From Hoplostethus atlanticus (lineage: Eukaryota > Chordata > Actinopteri > Trachichthyiformes > Trachichthyidae): a stretch of DNA of 64,000 nt. Shown here in pieces: positions 11,830 to 24,615 of this stretch. The stretch covers positions 5,801,001-5,865,000 of the forward strand of contig JAXDDX010000010.1 of NCBI GenBank assembly GCA_034670405.1, written 5' to 3'. Each line of letters opens with the position of its first letter. Within the stretch, counting starts at the first letter, position 1. A model generated the notes under the pieces. It was not told where the DNA came from, searched no databases, and was given only the letters and a program-made list of their open reading frames with translations. A program made the translations under genes and the position numbers.

Positions 11830-14800
11830 CCTTTCACTGCCACAGTCTCACTTTGCCTCTGATGTCATTATCATTGTCCACATCAGGGCTTTTTAATTTA
11901 ATTTTCCCTTTTTGTACGATTCCATTTTGAGTTTTGATATGGTTTGGTTTTTGTTACCTTTTTGTTATCCACCTGTTGGCCGTCTTGACTTTTTTTTTCT
12001 CTATTGCTTTTGAGATGAGACTGTTTTATCAGCTTGTTAGGGTTTCTTTGTCTCAAAATTGATCTCTATTTTTCAGTTTTTATGAGTTGGAAGTGCAAAC
12101 AAACTCAATCTAAACTGAAGTGTGCCTCTCGGTGACAAAGCGCTCCTTCTTTTTGGAGCTTTTGTAGGCGTAGGCGAAGTTTTCCAGGTGCAGATTTAAT
12201 ACAAACCCATTCAGCTCTGGCTGTAATTAAATCCGTTCTGCTAACGATTCAATTAAATCTGAAGAAGTTAAAGAAACGCTATGGCACTTTAATTAAGTTA
12301 TGTCAGAGGAGAGTAAAACATTGGCACAGCCTTTCCCAGCTCCGCTCTTGGCTTACTGGCTAACTCTGACTGGAGAGGATTTCTCTGGCCTTTGGTTTTA
12401 ATGGCGTCCCCCTTGTGATGATAAACACCAAGCTTCAGACTTTCTCCTGTACAGCTTGAGGCGGCTCGCTTCTATGCTTTTACTAATCCTATAGATGCCC
12501 AACACTTTAATCCTTTTTTACCAGCTTCTTTTTTTGACACCACGAAGGCTCTGTTATGGCTTATCTCAAAAAAACATGTTTGAAGTGGGGAAACGGGCAA
12601 GGCAGAAATGGAGCAATAGGTCAGACTAAGGCCATTGTGGGGGACCATGCCTGGCGGGGTGGGAAGGGGGTTGGGTGTTAGGTGTTACATATCGAATGTT
12701 CCCTTCCTCCTAATTGGCATGTTTTCCTCATTTCCTCTCCATATTGACCCCGGAGGAGAGGAGGAAGCAATGCGGGCTCGACCTGCCTGCTTCTCAGACC
12801 TATTAACCACAATTACAGAATGCAAATGACAGGAAGGAAAGATGCAATTTAAAAACTGAAAGGTGTAAAAATATGCTGGCACACGGCGCCATGACACTTG
12901 TTGTGTTGGCAAGTGCGGTTCAATAAAAATAGATTCTCTGGCTCTTCAACCACTGAATTAGGTGGTTCAACAAATTATCATCTGATGTTTTTCTTTATTT
13001 TGACAGACATTCTTATGGTTTGTAAATAAAATTTGTCATTCTTGTGGTTCTTTCACTATTTTTTTGTTCTCTCTCTTCCTCCCTGTCTCTCTCTCTCTGC
13101 TGTCCTCTTTCATCAAAGAGGCCATTTGTAAGGTTAGCCATCAGGTTATTGCACTCAGTGCCACAGAAGGTGAATTCAGGCAAGATGTATGAAAATATTC
13201 CTGATGGGGTGTTTGGCAGAGTGCTGGCCAATGACCCGGGGGCTGCTGGGAGGCCGGGCTGTCTGAGCTGTCTTCCGCGGGCCTGGATCTGCATGCCCCC
13301 CCCGGCCCTCGTTCTCCAGTGGGGTGATGGGAATTAAGATCTGGCAGCCCTGGCTGGGTCAAGGTGGCTTCCTGCTGTCTGAGACTCACAGGGATGCCCG
13401 GCTCGACGCCAGCCACATCACCCCTGCCAGTTTTACAGTACCATCTGCCCCTGTTACTCCTTCCGCTCAGCCAGCCTCGTCAAAACAAGTCAAGATGGCA
13501 GCCCCAGGTGGCTGTGTATGACAGCTACGACAGAGGGGATGCCGGGAGCTGCTGAGAGCTGCTGTGCGGTAGTGGCAATCATTCAGGCAGGCCTGGGCCT
13601 GGTTTTACTGTATAACCACCCTGAATCCCCTTTTAGCGGCTAGACAGGCACAATGTAGCAACCTGCCGCCCCCTCCCTCCTCCACTAGACAGACCCCCAG
13701 CTGGGGATTACACGTTAGGTTTGGATCAGCTCAAAGAGGTGGCAGGCCTGCCTCACTGTACAACATGAGAGCCGCCACTGTTTGTTTTCTAAGCTGGTGT
13801 TTCTCTTCATCTCTGTTCTGTTTCCTCGCTGCACTCGTCTTGACCAATCAGTGGATCTCATCCTGGGGGCTGGAAACCCTCGGGCCGCCATGAGATGATT
13901 TTGGGGGTGTTGTGAGACGGTGTATGAAATCTGAAAACATTTATGATCATGTTTTGATATTTGTTATTAATACCTGAATATTTGCAGCCTTTAGGCTTCT
14001 TCCAATAATTAAAGTAAAATGGCCTGAAACGATTTGGTGAGTTCACCAGTCTGCACATTCACTCATTTACAGGGCGTCATAAGTAGACATTGCTTCCTTT
14101 TATGGCCTGAAAAGGTTGAGACACTGCCACCAATGCTGAATTTCCTCATTGTGATGATGTCGTCATTGTCTGATCTTTTCATTGGTTGGAGGAGAGGTCG
14201 ACACCCCTCCCGTCACATCCCTCACTTCCACCAGCCACCCGTCCTCCGCCACTCTCAGGAAGAGTTTTGCCTGATTTGAGTTCATGTGATTAGCTCTTCT
14301 ACTCTTCTTCTTTAAACCATAACTCATTACTGGGAATGCTTAGGAGCCGCCACTTAGCCCAAAGCATCCCTGATGTGTGACACATGGGGACGTGACAGTG
14401 TTATTTTTGCCGAGTGTGATGAAAGGATAAATTGATCCTCCAGGCTAATGTAGGCAGGCGGCCGCCCCTGCAGCCCTACTGAGTGGAGCCAGCTGTAACT
14501 GAGCTGGGAAGTATCCCATCAGCCGGGCGGCAGAGGTGTTTTTCATGTTCTGAATGTCGCCGTGTTCATTTCTGCCCACAGAGATTGGGAATGATTTGGA
14601 TGTCACCTGCTAGGGCTATATTTCTGAAGCATGAGGTCCCCCCCCCTCCCCCCCCCCCGAATTCGTTCATTGTCATTCAGCTCACAGGCACCGCGGCGCT
14701 CTCCCGTCGCAGAGAGGCCGTCGGCAGTGCAGATGTTAGAAGTGACAACACAGGTTGAGGTGACAAACAGCTGCTGTTCACTAAAGCTGTTTACCGATCA

Positions 14801-16558
14801 TTAAGAACGATTCACTTTTGTTGCAGTATAAATTGAGTCATATTTCGGGCTCTATATTGCTGTTTACTCACTGCAATGTGTAGACACTGTATGGAGACAC
14901 GTGGCATTTTTTATTATCTGCTGATCTTTAGCAATAATCTATAGCAAACTGTAATCTGTATTAAACATGGCCTGCCCTGATCCTACAGTGTGCCATTTCC
15001 TTTCAACGCCCCTTATTTTGATTTATTTTAGCATCATGCAGACTATGATTTGACTAGAATACAAAAGTATTCTCCACCACTTTAGTCTGCTCTTATTATG
15101 CTTTTACGAGCAATTCTCTGCATAATTGTGTGAGTTGGTCAAGTAATTACTTCCAATTGACTGCCTCTGGAATATTCATTTTTGATGCAGCTCCCGGTTG
15201 AATTTCAGAAAATGCTTCCTGCTGGATTAATATGATTGGTTCTTTCAAATAGAATTCCAGCAGTGCTGCCTTGCTTGAAATAATTTTGCATGTTTTCAGC
15301 TTGAGTTTAAAAAAAAATATATATATTTTTTTTTATGGTACCCTGCAGTGGCTTGTGTTAACAACTGGATTTTTGGCAGTCTCTGTTTCGTTATTTACCC
15401 ACTTGCCAAAAGAGCAGAACAGTTTGTTTAATCATTTATTTGATTTATTCAAGAATCCAGCAGCTTGCCAACAGTTTCTTCTCGGTGAGGTTGACCTCGG
15501 GCCTCAGCAGACGGCTTCTCAACTCACACTACTGATGTGGCTGTGGCCATTCGGTGTATGACTTACATCAGCTCTCCCCACTCTTCATGTCATATGTATG
15601 CACTAGCTGTCGAGGTGTGGCAGGGTGGCAGGCCATCACTTCAACATAGCATGTTCTCTGAAGATGCTTAGGCAGTAAATCTTCATTCCCCACACCCTTA
15701 CCCACATTTCCATAAATTTGCATCATTGTTGTGTTAGCGAGTGGAAAGTTGAGTGTCCTTGAGGCTGATGTTGTTGAGCCGTCAAGGAGAAACTCCAGAT
15801 TCTTTTTTTTTTTTTTTTTACGAAGCAGGTAGGAGTGCCATCTCAATAGAAGAATGAGTGGAGACAGTCCTTGTTTGATGCCTCAGATTGTTAAAATACT
15901 TAAGGCGCTCCCCTGTTTTCCAAAGCCAACTGAGAGCTGAACTGTGGACTAGCTTGACACACTAGGTCATTGTTTTCCAAGCTTGCATGTTTTATGCAGT
16001 AAACATGCTATTTACTGTCTGCGCATCATATGTGATGTGCACACACAGCAGATGCTTCAGCCAGACACAAATTAACTTCCAGGCATCACTATAGAAACAA
16101 TGCAGTACAGGAAAACCACACGAGACTGGAATACTAACAAATACCATTCTCTGTCTCTCTGTCAGATATGACTATCAGTCTTTTATCTTGCATATCTACT
16201 GAACACTGATTTAAAAAAACAAAAAACAATCAGGTATATTTCACTGTTTGCTGCAGTTCATTTACTGGTTTCCACAGTGACAGATACAGGCTTCCTGCTG
16301 TCACACGGTACACGGGGTATTTAGAAGTGTATGCTAAGGGAATAACCCCAAAGCTACACTACAGCAATCAGCCATGGTTTGGAAATTAATGAAAGCTAGC
16401 TGCATTGTGTTGGTGCATTGACTCATGTAAGAAAATTCGTAAAATGAATGGCAATCCACATAGGAGATAATGTTCAATTTAAAAGGTCAAAGTTACAAAC
16501 GTACTCCAAAAAGCAGATAATTGTAACCTACTGTACTAGCATCTGGTTGTAGTTTGCG

Positions 16559-17536
16559 TAGGGGTTGGCGATATGACTTCAAATCAATATCACGATTATT
16601 TCAAACTTTTACCTCGATTACGATTAATGAACGATTATTTTATTTGTTTTATTCTGAAAATTGACCGGATGCTCTATGCCGTTCCTGTGTCTGACTTCCT
16701 GCCTGGCTTGACACATTTGCTCGCGGCTCGCAAAAAACGAACGGTCAAAACCTGTCTGAACACGGCGTTATTGGACAGGGTGGAGGGACGTGACTGAATA
16801 CGACGTAGTATTTTTTTAAAGCCCCAGGAAACTTGAAATAGTAAAAATGAATATATGATATCAAAGTTTAGTGTCTAATTAAGCATCCACAAAAATCTGA
16901 GTGAAAATAAACTTTCAGAAATATTAGAAAACCTAGTTCAAAAACAGCTCATTTAGCTGTTTAGACCATTTCTCAGGACTGTGTAGGCGTGTCAGATCAG
17001 GATTTGATTGACATCCTGACATGATTGATAGCTCCGCCCATGTCAAACTGTCAAGCTGTTGGGGAGGGACAACTGACGTACATTTTTTAATGATTGGATT
17101 AATGAATTCTCTGCGTCATAAATCTCAGAAAATACCACGCCCAATTCAACCCCACTGTTCTGAACCCCCCCACTCATTTGAACTAGGTTTTGTAATATTT
17201 CTGAATGTTTATTTTCACTCAGATATTTGTGGATGCTTAATTAGACACTAAACTTTGATATCATATATTCATTTTTACTATTTCAAGCCAAGTTTCCTGG
17301 GGCTTTAAGGGGACAGTTCATGAACGCACGCATTGGGGACAGTATTTGGCCCATTCATTCGCGGGAAAGTGATGTTACGTCTGATGCGCGCGCGCGCGCA
17401 CACACAGACACACACTGTGCGTTGCTTTGCTAACTGGCGCTTCTTGTAGCCTAAATAACAATCGAAATCAACGATTTTTAAAAATTTGCCACGATTACAT
17501 AATTAAAATGACTATTACGATTATCGCCCACCCCTA
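16559..17536. mobile_element. hAT-type non-autonomous element with perfect 8-bp TSD
   Basis: The left end TAGGGGTTGGCGATATGAC and the right end (reverse complement) TAGGGGTGGGCGATAATCG form terminal inverted repeats. The element is flanked on both sides by the identical 8 bp AGTTTGCG (16551-16558 and 17537-17544). An 8-bp duplication is diagnostic of the hAT superfamily. It has no transposase reading frame. A second MITE is nested inside at 16820-17304. A GCGCGC/CACACA alternating stretch near 17387-17420 could adopt Z-DNA. Confidence 0.9.
16820..17304. mobile_element. TTAA-flanked MITE with ~125-bp inverted arms
   Basis: The left arm starts AGCCCCAGGAAACTTGAAAT and the right arm ends with its near reverse complement, finishing GTTTCCTGGGGCT. 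The arms stay complementary for about 125 bp. TTAA flanks both ends (16816-16819 and 17305-17308), the target duplication of piggyBac or Kolobok elements. It is inserted inside the hAT element at 16559-17536 and so is younger than it. Confidence 0.85.
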
Positions 17537-17668
17537 AGTTTGCGGCTGCAATTTAGTTTGTTTCAGCTGAGCTTTACTTTACATTTGTAGACATATCTTG
17601 ATCTGGTCCAGGCGCTTTCCTCCTTTGCTCCTCTTTCAAAATAAAAGCGCTCTGTAGAGCAGTTAGAG

Positions 17669-17843
17669 CAGGGGTGTCAAACCATGTGCCATGGAGAAAC
17701 GAGAGTAGGTTTCAGGTTTTCGTTCCAAATAAAGAATACAGCAGGTGATTTCACTGGTTATCACACCTTCAGAGAGGAGGGACTAACATCACCTGCTGTA
17801 GTCTTTGATTGGAACAAAAACCTGCATACTCTCGGCCCCCCTG
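17669..17843. mobile_element. short hAT-like MITE
   Basis: It starts CAGGGGTGTCAAACC and contains inverted segments (AGCAGGTGATTTCACTGG-type and ATCACCTGCTGT). It ends TCGGCCCCCCTG. Flanks AGTTAGAG and GGCTAGAG match at 6 of 8 positions, consistent with a decayed hAT target duplication. The GGGGTGTCAAAC terminus is a common hAT MITE end in fish. Confidence 0.75.
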
Positions 17844-18482
17844 GGCTAGAGTGACATTGACAGCACACATTGAATGGAGTTTGAGGGTTTGCAGGCATAA
17901 TTTACCAGCGGGGAATACACATCTCCACATAAAAATAAATCACGGGAACCTAATCTGAACATTTATATTTAGCTAGCCTGCCACACATTAAATGGTCAGT
18001 GTTAATGTAGCTGTGAGAGTGCCATGAGATTATGCCAGTGTTCCAGTCAGTCCACACCCTCAATCCATCCATTTTTCTAGCCACTGAAGAGTTAATCTAC
18101 CACTGTTGGATAGTTTTGAACACCCGCCCCAGAGTTGTATCAGCTCTAGGAGTGAACAAACACCCCAACAGACTATCAAGTGGTAAGAATGAATATCTTT
18201 TTAATGCTAACAGGCATGAAGTTGGTATGGTGGCATCATTAACCAGTCAGTTGGACCCAGCAGTACCCCGAAGGCTCGTGTGTATCTACAGAGTCTAAGC
18301 AGGAAACCTCATTCTGACACAGTTATAATTAGAGACATTAGATCGTTCATTGGTGAATTAAATTATTTTCAAACTAAAATTGCTGTTGTAATATGTAACC
18401 ATTACGTAGAATTGAAAACCATGCTGAATGCCTTTTGGACTGTACAGAAGCACTCATGAAAACCATGCAGCCTCTATCAGGT

Positions 18483-18640
18483 TCAGGTACAGGGTACCCG
18501 CGGGGTCTTAAAAGTATTAAAAAAGCATTGAATTTAATATTCTCAAAATAAGGCCTTAAAAGTATTGAATTTCGTTTACAAAGTATTGAATTTCGTTTGC
18601 AAAGGTCTTAATTTTTTTTCTTGTCCTTTCGTAGGATCAA
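18483..18640 (+). repeat. DNA-transposon end-like repeat
   Basis: The sequence GGGTACCCGCGGGGTCTTAA is followed by several AAAGTATTGAATTTCGTTT-type units. This is a terminus I recognise as widespread in teleost genomes. The opposite end was not found nearby, so this is a fragment. Confidence 0.55.
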
Positions 18641-19206
18641 ATAAATACCGTAACGTCATGAATAACTGTCAAATGTATAAAATGTTTTGTGTGTAACGTT
18701 ACAATTTACTCTGTTTGGTGTGTCTTGGACATTACGACAGTACAGGTAATGTTTACGTCAGTGTATTGATGCTCTTGACCGTGCAGTGTGCTGCTAACAA
18801 GCTAGCTCGTCGCCTCAGAATGGGCAAGTGTCGTTTTAAGGGGCTTTCACATGATCCGCGCAAAGCGTCAGCATCAACGCCAGGTTGGACGAGACTCCTT
18901 CACATGATCAGCGTCACCCGCATCAGCCGGTGACCGTAGCTAACCACATCGCCAATGATCATACTAGCACAGCCATAGAAGTGAATATAGACTGGCTGCA
19001 TATACGTCCTGTACTAAGCTGTCAACCAACCTGGTAGTCCCTTTTTTTAAAAATTTCGTGGCTATGATATCAAACGCCTCTCTTTCCCACTGCACTCACT
19101 AGAAATGTGAGTGATAGTAATGATGTCTTTAGGGGTAACAGCAAGTTGGAGAATTGTTCAGTGTCCTCTAGTTAATCTTCTTCTTCTGCTTTATTTTCTT
19201 CTTCTT

Positions 19207-19210
19207 CCTA

Positions 19211-19251
<41 letters not shown>

Positions 19252-19313
19252 CCAGTAGTAGTAGTAGTAGTAGTAGCAGTAGTAGTAGTAGTAGTAGTAG
19301 TAGTGATTCTAGT
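19207..19313. repeat. compound (ATT)n-(AGT)n trinucleotide repeat
   Basis: About 13 ATT units are followed by ACCACC and then about 18 AGT-type units with one AGC interruption. The 103-codon ORF across it (poly-Leu then poly-Val) is an artefact of the repeat. Confidence 0.95.
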
Positions 19314-20489
19314 TCCTAGTAACTCTCGATGGCTCAAAAGAGAGCAAAACTTGATTTTTTTCCAAACCATCCTCTTGGGGATTGAGCCAAAGTGCAGTTT
19401 TACTTCAGCGAGCCTGCAGTAAAAAGTGAGGTTTCTTCACTGACTGTATCTGTGCAGCTTCTGACAGCGGCACAGGATTCCACCGCTCCACATCCAGACG
19501 ATAAGAGTTTTGATTGCACAAGTCTCCGGTGCTGAAAAGAGTTGCGTCCATTCTCTGGGACTGCAGCAGATCCCACGGCTATTGTCTCTGTTATTGGTCA
19601 GGAGAAAAACCCATTGTGGCAAAGACAAAAAAGGCAGTGCCTTTGGCTCAGTAGTAATGTTTAATTAGTTAAAACAATGTTTAATCCAGTCCTCAGGACA
19701 GTGGAAGTAAGAATGGGCAAAACAGAAGGCCGATGTTGTATTCTGGTCGGGTTGTCTGTCTGCTCCAGGCAGCGATGGATTTGGATGCCAGTCTGTTTGG
19801 TAGAAGTGCCACGATCACTTCCCTGAAACCTCTGGATTATGACTAAAAAGCACTCGGCTGGCCAGGCTCACGCCAAGGGATTTATGGAGCCCTGCTTTGG
19901 GGAAAGGTGCCAACGACACACAGTCAATTTCATCAGCGTTCCACTTCCTGCCATCCTGGCACTTCCCCTGACTACTTTAAGGTCTTTATTTTCTGGATGG
20001 ATATTATTGGACGTTATTGTTGTTTGGACCCCATAACCAAATTCCAGTAAGGGGATCTTATTGGCTAGTCATGCTCTGCAGGTTCATGATTACATCCATC
20101 TGAAGCCATGGGGGAGTGCTTTTCAGGGCCTCACTTCCATTACTGAACATGACTGATGACAATGTAGCAAAAACAAGTATTTCCATTTGTTTACAATATT
20201 ATGGTCTGTTGACTTGCTTGCTGGTGAAAAAGCAGAGACGGTAAGAAGAGAGAGTTTCCCACCATCGTCTGGAAGAGGATACTCCTGGGTGTCTTTATTG
20301 GTGTTTTAATCAACTCCAACATTTTATCGATCTCTGCAAGAGGCATTTCATAAAGCAGCAGGGCAGAAAAGGTTGGCAGTGCGTACCTTCAGCTGAACGG
20401 GGATCCAGCTCTTCTCCAGGGGACCCCCTAGCCCCAGCCCACTCTCAGAGTATATAAAACCTCAGCCCACTATGACTTCTCTCCTCTGT

Positions 20490-20775
20490 GTTTGTCTCAT
20501 TAGATTGAAGACAATTTTCATTACATTACTTCTGGAGCTCGCTGCATATATTATCTCCGTAATTAACATTCTCAAACACAATCAGAATTACGGCTAAAAG
20601 GTTTCAGCCTACCTGTGGCAACGCTGTCAGCCCACTGCCAGCCCACTGCCAGCCCTGTCTCTGTTTGTCTCATTAGGTTGATGACAATTTTCATTACGTT
20701 ACTCGCTAAATGAATATCTCCATCCCTATCTCAAAAAAACAATCAGATTTATGGCTTTAAGGCTTAATTCTCTTG
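20490..20775 (+). repeat. imperfect tandem duplication, ~174-bp period
   Basis: The block TGTTTGTCTCATTAGATTGA, followed by GACAATTTTCATTAC, a spacer with ATATCTCC, and AATCAGAATTACGGCT, occurs at about 20490-20600. It occurs again at about 20664-20770 with few changes. The core is AT-rich with TAATTA-type sites. Confidence 0.75.
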
Positions 20776-20944
20776 TGTCTTGAAGGGTTGACTCAACTCT
20801 CACTCGCAATCAGCGCGGCAGACAGAAGACTGCACAATATTGTCTTGCCTTAATTACACTGGCAAACTGAAACCTCAAATGTCATACTAGGATTTATTCC
20901 AAGACCAGTTACTAATATCGTAACCATGATGGCGCTAACCTGAG

Positions 20945-21245
20945 GTGGGCTAATGGCTCAGTGGGCTATGGTGTATGGTGCCAGGGGTTCGATGACATCC
21001 CAAGGTTTTACTGATAAAGTTATGTTTTTTGAAATATTAACATTAATTTCAGTTTTTTTTTTTACCGAATACTTCCAGTCCAGTTCTACACTTTCACACT
21101 GGGAGCTGCCCAGTACAACCAGTCTTTTACTCCACTGATTGGAAGTTATGTGCCTTGCTCAAGGGCACTTTGAAGGTAGTCCAAAACTCACATGCTGTCT
21201 GGTGTTTGACCCAGTTGGATGGTGGAGGGAGGAACAAACAGGTTT
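20945..21245 (+). repeat. SINE-like fragments
   Basis: A tRNA-like head (GCTAATGGCTCAGTGGGCTA, then GGGGTTCGATGAC) is followed by a tail with ACACTGGGAGCTGCCCAGTAC and TTGCTCAAGGGCACTTTGA. The tail is related to 59855-60075. An unrelated T-rich piece lies between head and tail. Confidence 0.55.
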
Positions 21246-22375
21246 CAAGACTGGTGAGAAGAGTTCTGCTAGATTAGCACTACACATGCACACACAACAC
21301 AAATTTTTCTGAGATTAAATCCCCTATTTTTATCCCTCTTTCTTCCCCAGAGCCGACCTTACCTATGCCTGATGCAGATTCAGGGTGAATAATATTCTCC
21401 ATTATAATGAAGCGGTGGCTGTTTGAAGTTTCTCCTTGGCTGTTTTGATTAAATGAATTCCATACGGTACCTCCAACACAATTTATGGGAGTCACTTCCC
21501 CATTTTGTATTTCATGTGATTGAATTGCCCAAGGAGGGAGATTTTAATCAGATTTATTCTTATTCCTTTATCAATAATTTTGTAAAAGTGCTGTCTGGCA
21601 CTTTGTCGGTATACCATGAGTTGTTTGATTCTACATTGGTTCCTTGAAGGAACCTTGTTCATACATTAATCACAATTTGGTTTGGGTGGAGGCTCTAGTG
21701 GACTGGAGGTAGATTGGTCTGTGATGTCATCATACGAGACGATGCTCAAAATAGAAGGTGATTATCATTACCAAGAAGACCGAGCTGATACTGTAGAGAG
21801 GCACATCAGAAGGCGAGCACTGAGAATGCATTCATCTTTCTTTAAAGAGAAGTAGGCATCTCACTCACTTCATGTATTTGTATTATTTGTTGTTCATTTT
21901 GCCAACTGTTTGTGTGAACTCCCTGTCCTGTAGTGCTGCGTATTGATACTTGCTCTGAGAAATTTGCTCTTAACAAGAGGAGAAGAATTAATGGAGATAG
22001 AGAAAAGGTTTCTGGCAGCAGCCATGATGGATGGCTTATTACGTTTTGAATGTGGATGCTTCAGTCTTACAATGATTCTTGGGGCTTTCCTTCATTCTTG
22101 TGGAGGGACTAGAAGACCTCTTGACTCCTACTGCCTTTGATCCATGACGCTTTGATCATGTATGAAGAGGTGAGCCTGTAGCAGTATGATCTTAGGAATG
22201 TCATCTTACAGAATGGACAGTGTCAGAAGTTTTAGAAGACTTGTTGACTGAAGAGTTTGTCATCCGAAGAAGAAAATGTTTCTGTGTTTATTTTGACCTA
22301 ATTTGTTCTCTTCTGTAGTAATTACTTGTGTTAATCGTCTTTAACGGTATATATTTAATATCTGGCAATTAAATG

Positions 22376-22560
22376 TAGATTTTACATTTTAGGCATTTAG
22401 CTGACACTCATGTCCCAAGAATCTTCAGTGAAATAAGCTTCTGTTCCTTGAGCGCCAACATTACAAGCAACCAATACTAAGGCGGTGAAGGGTCAGAGGT
22501 CACAGCACCTAGACTGTAGATACAAATGAAATATTCCGGTGACCATTGAATGAATGTTAA
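22376..22560 (+). repeat. dispersed repeat family A, copy 2
   Basis: It begins TTTTAGGCATTTAGCTGACA and has CAACATTACAAGCAACCAAT, GGGTCAGAGGTCACAGCAC and CCGGTGACC, matching 3290-3470 block for block. Confidence 0.65.
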
Positions 22561-22609
22561 AGTCTGTCTGTAATCCACTGTTTTGAAAAGCGATTCACTG
22601 GTCAAGTTT

Positions 22610-22740
22610 GAGTTGAGTCAAATTTATCCATAGAACAAACAGACATGTTTGCCACAAGGTGCCGTACAGAAAGTTAAAGTTAAAAACAAGAAATGATAAT
22701 ACATTGTATAATAAGAGCAAGGGATTGATCAAGCTGATGG
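22610..22740 (+). repeat. interspersed repeat fragment
   Basis: The block GTTGAGTCAAATTTATCCAT, followed by GCCACAAGGTGCCGTACAGA, resembles a common fish repeat end (a T-rich 'attta' box then a 'gtgccttacag' box). No coding part is visible. Confidence 0.4.
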
Positions 22741-23779
22741 AAAAAACACAGCTTGCTCTACATTAAAAAATGAACGGCAACTATTTGCATCAGATTTTTA
22801 TGTGGTTCCATGAAGTTTTCATGAGTACAGCAAACTTGATTTTAGCTCTTCCATAATCATTCCTTCAACTGGGATCCAACTACATTTTTCTGATTCCATA
22901 CTGAAAATACCAGTGCTTATTTACTTTGGTGAAAAACAACTATGTTTGATTTTAGCAAACAATTATTTGTCTGCAACAAAGTGAGGTACGGATGATTAGG
23001 AATCTCTTTTTATATAAATATATATATCAATTTTATATTTTATATAAATACTTTTATTAGGCAGAACAACAACAATTGGGCAATGGCCGGGGGCTAGCCC
23101 CCCAAATAATCTTCTCCCTTATGGTGCGACATAAATGCAACACAAATATCTAACCTCACTAAACAACACATAATCAATAACTAAAATAATGAATAACACT
23201 AATTCACAGTTCACATTGACGCATGCTGGGAAGTCCGGAGGCCAGGCACCCCGGGATGCCACAATACTATAGATTCATCTCCTTTAGACTGGACACACAT
23301 CCTCATACCTCGTCACTCAGTTTGGTCTGAGGTATCCTGAAGTGGTCGATGTTAACAGAATGATATGGCTGTGTAGACTTCATTTTCCAGCGCAAAAGTT
23401 GTCTTGTGCCGTTGTGTGGCGATAATTAACATGAGAACTAACGTTACGTTGTACCATGATACTGATAGCCTGCAGTAATTTAACCTAAATCATTTTCTTA
23501 TTTTATTGTGTTGCTGGAAAGTTTGACTCACTGTTCGCTTGATCAATAAATAAACGTTTGTGCCCAAGAAAATAAATTGGGATTACGCAGGTGCCTCTTA
23601 AAGAAATGTCACGTTTTTGAAACTAATGCCGATTAAATTCGGAACACATGGGCCATATTACCTGACTGTTTTGTAATTCTTCAAAACTGGATGTCTTTTT
23701 TAAAAAGAATAGAGATTAAGTCTGGGATTATTATTATTGGACTCATTTCTGTAAGTGCTCAAATCCAAGACCTTTATTG

Positions 23780-24615
23780 TCATTCGTCATTTCCGACTCT
23801 AATCTAAGCCTGGACGAACATGTTAAGCCATTTGTGCAGTCCTTTTTTTGGACAGCTGTCTAACAATCGGTGGATTATTGTATCTGGAAACTGTGATACA
23901 TTTATTTCATCACATCTTAACTTCCTGTACAGCTGTCTTAACCAGCAGAGTATATCCAGATTACAGTTAGTCCAAGTTACTGCAGTCAGACTCCTGACTG
24001 AGAAGATACAGCATATTGGCCCCATTTAGCCTCACTTCATTGGCTACCAGGGCAATTAAGAATTTATTTTAAAATGTTATTGATTTGGACGAGAGCCTAG
24101 CTATATCTCTGAGCGTCTAACCACCCATGGGCCCAATAGCACCACTGGTTGTTCCACAGTCTAGACTGAAGATTATACTATGTCGTAAGCTTGTCCCGTG
24201 GTTCTCAGTTATGTGCCACGGAGGTCCAAGTCTGCAGGTCTTCATTCCAACCAACCAATACAACAGCTGGTTTCACTAATTAGTCCCTTGTCTCTGGTTG
24301 AAGGTGCTAGTTAGTATTCAGTTGGAATGAAAGCCTGCAGACCTTTGGGTCATGATGGGACACGATTTCACTGGTCTAGTCTATGCAGTATAGTATATAT
24401 ATACTATGTGATGGACCTCTGGGCTCTGGAACAAACTGCCAGACCAGATTAGGCTGGCCAACTCTTGGCTCGCTGGCTAGTGCTTGACCTATAGTCTGTA
24501 TTCTCTTTTTATTCTATCATTTCTTGGTCACACTTTTATTTATTTTTTAAAGCATGTTGTAACTCTGTTTTGATACGTTCTCTATAAATAAAGATTATTA
24601 TTATTTTATTTACTA
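23780..24615 (+). mobile_element. L2-like LINE 3' fragment, interrupted by a MITE
   Basis: A decayed reverse-transcriptase C-terminal reading frame is visible, with motifs like SSHLNFLYSCLNQQSISRLQ, LQLVQVTAVRLLTEK and HIGPI, then SLHWLP-like and LWNKLPDQIR-like pieces in shifted frames. This order matches the end of L2/CR1-type LINE ORF2. It ends with AATAAAGATTATTATTATT, a LINE 3' end. A short MITE splits it at about 24194-24368. It is 5'-truncated and inactive. Confidence 0.75.
24194..24368. mobile_element. short hAT-like MITE inside the LINE fragment
   Basis: The left part has ATGTGCCACGGAGGTCCAAG and CTGCAGGTCTTCATTCCAAC. The right part has the inverted versions, TTGGAATGAAAGCCTGCAG and GGGTCATGATGGGACACG. 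The foldback arrangement resembles the element at 17669-17843. Exact ends are uncertain because the termini have decayed. Confidence 0.6.

Noticed and set aside
19111-19422. 103-codon ORF resembling a membrane segment
   Set aside because: Its poly-Leu and poly-Val come from the ATT/AGT trinucleotide repeat.
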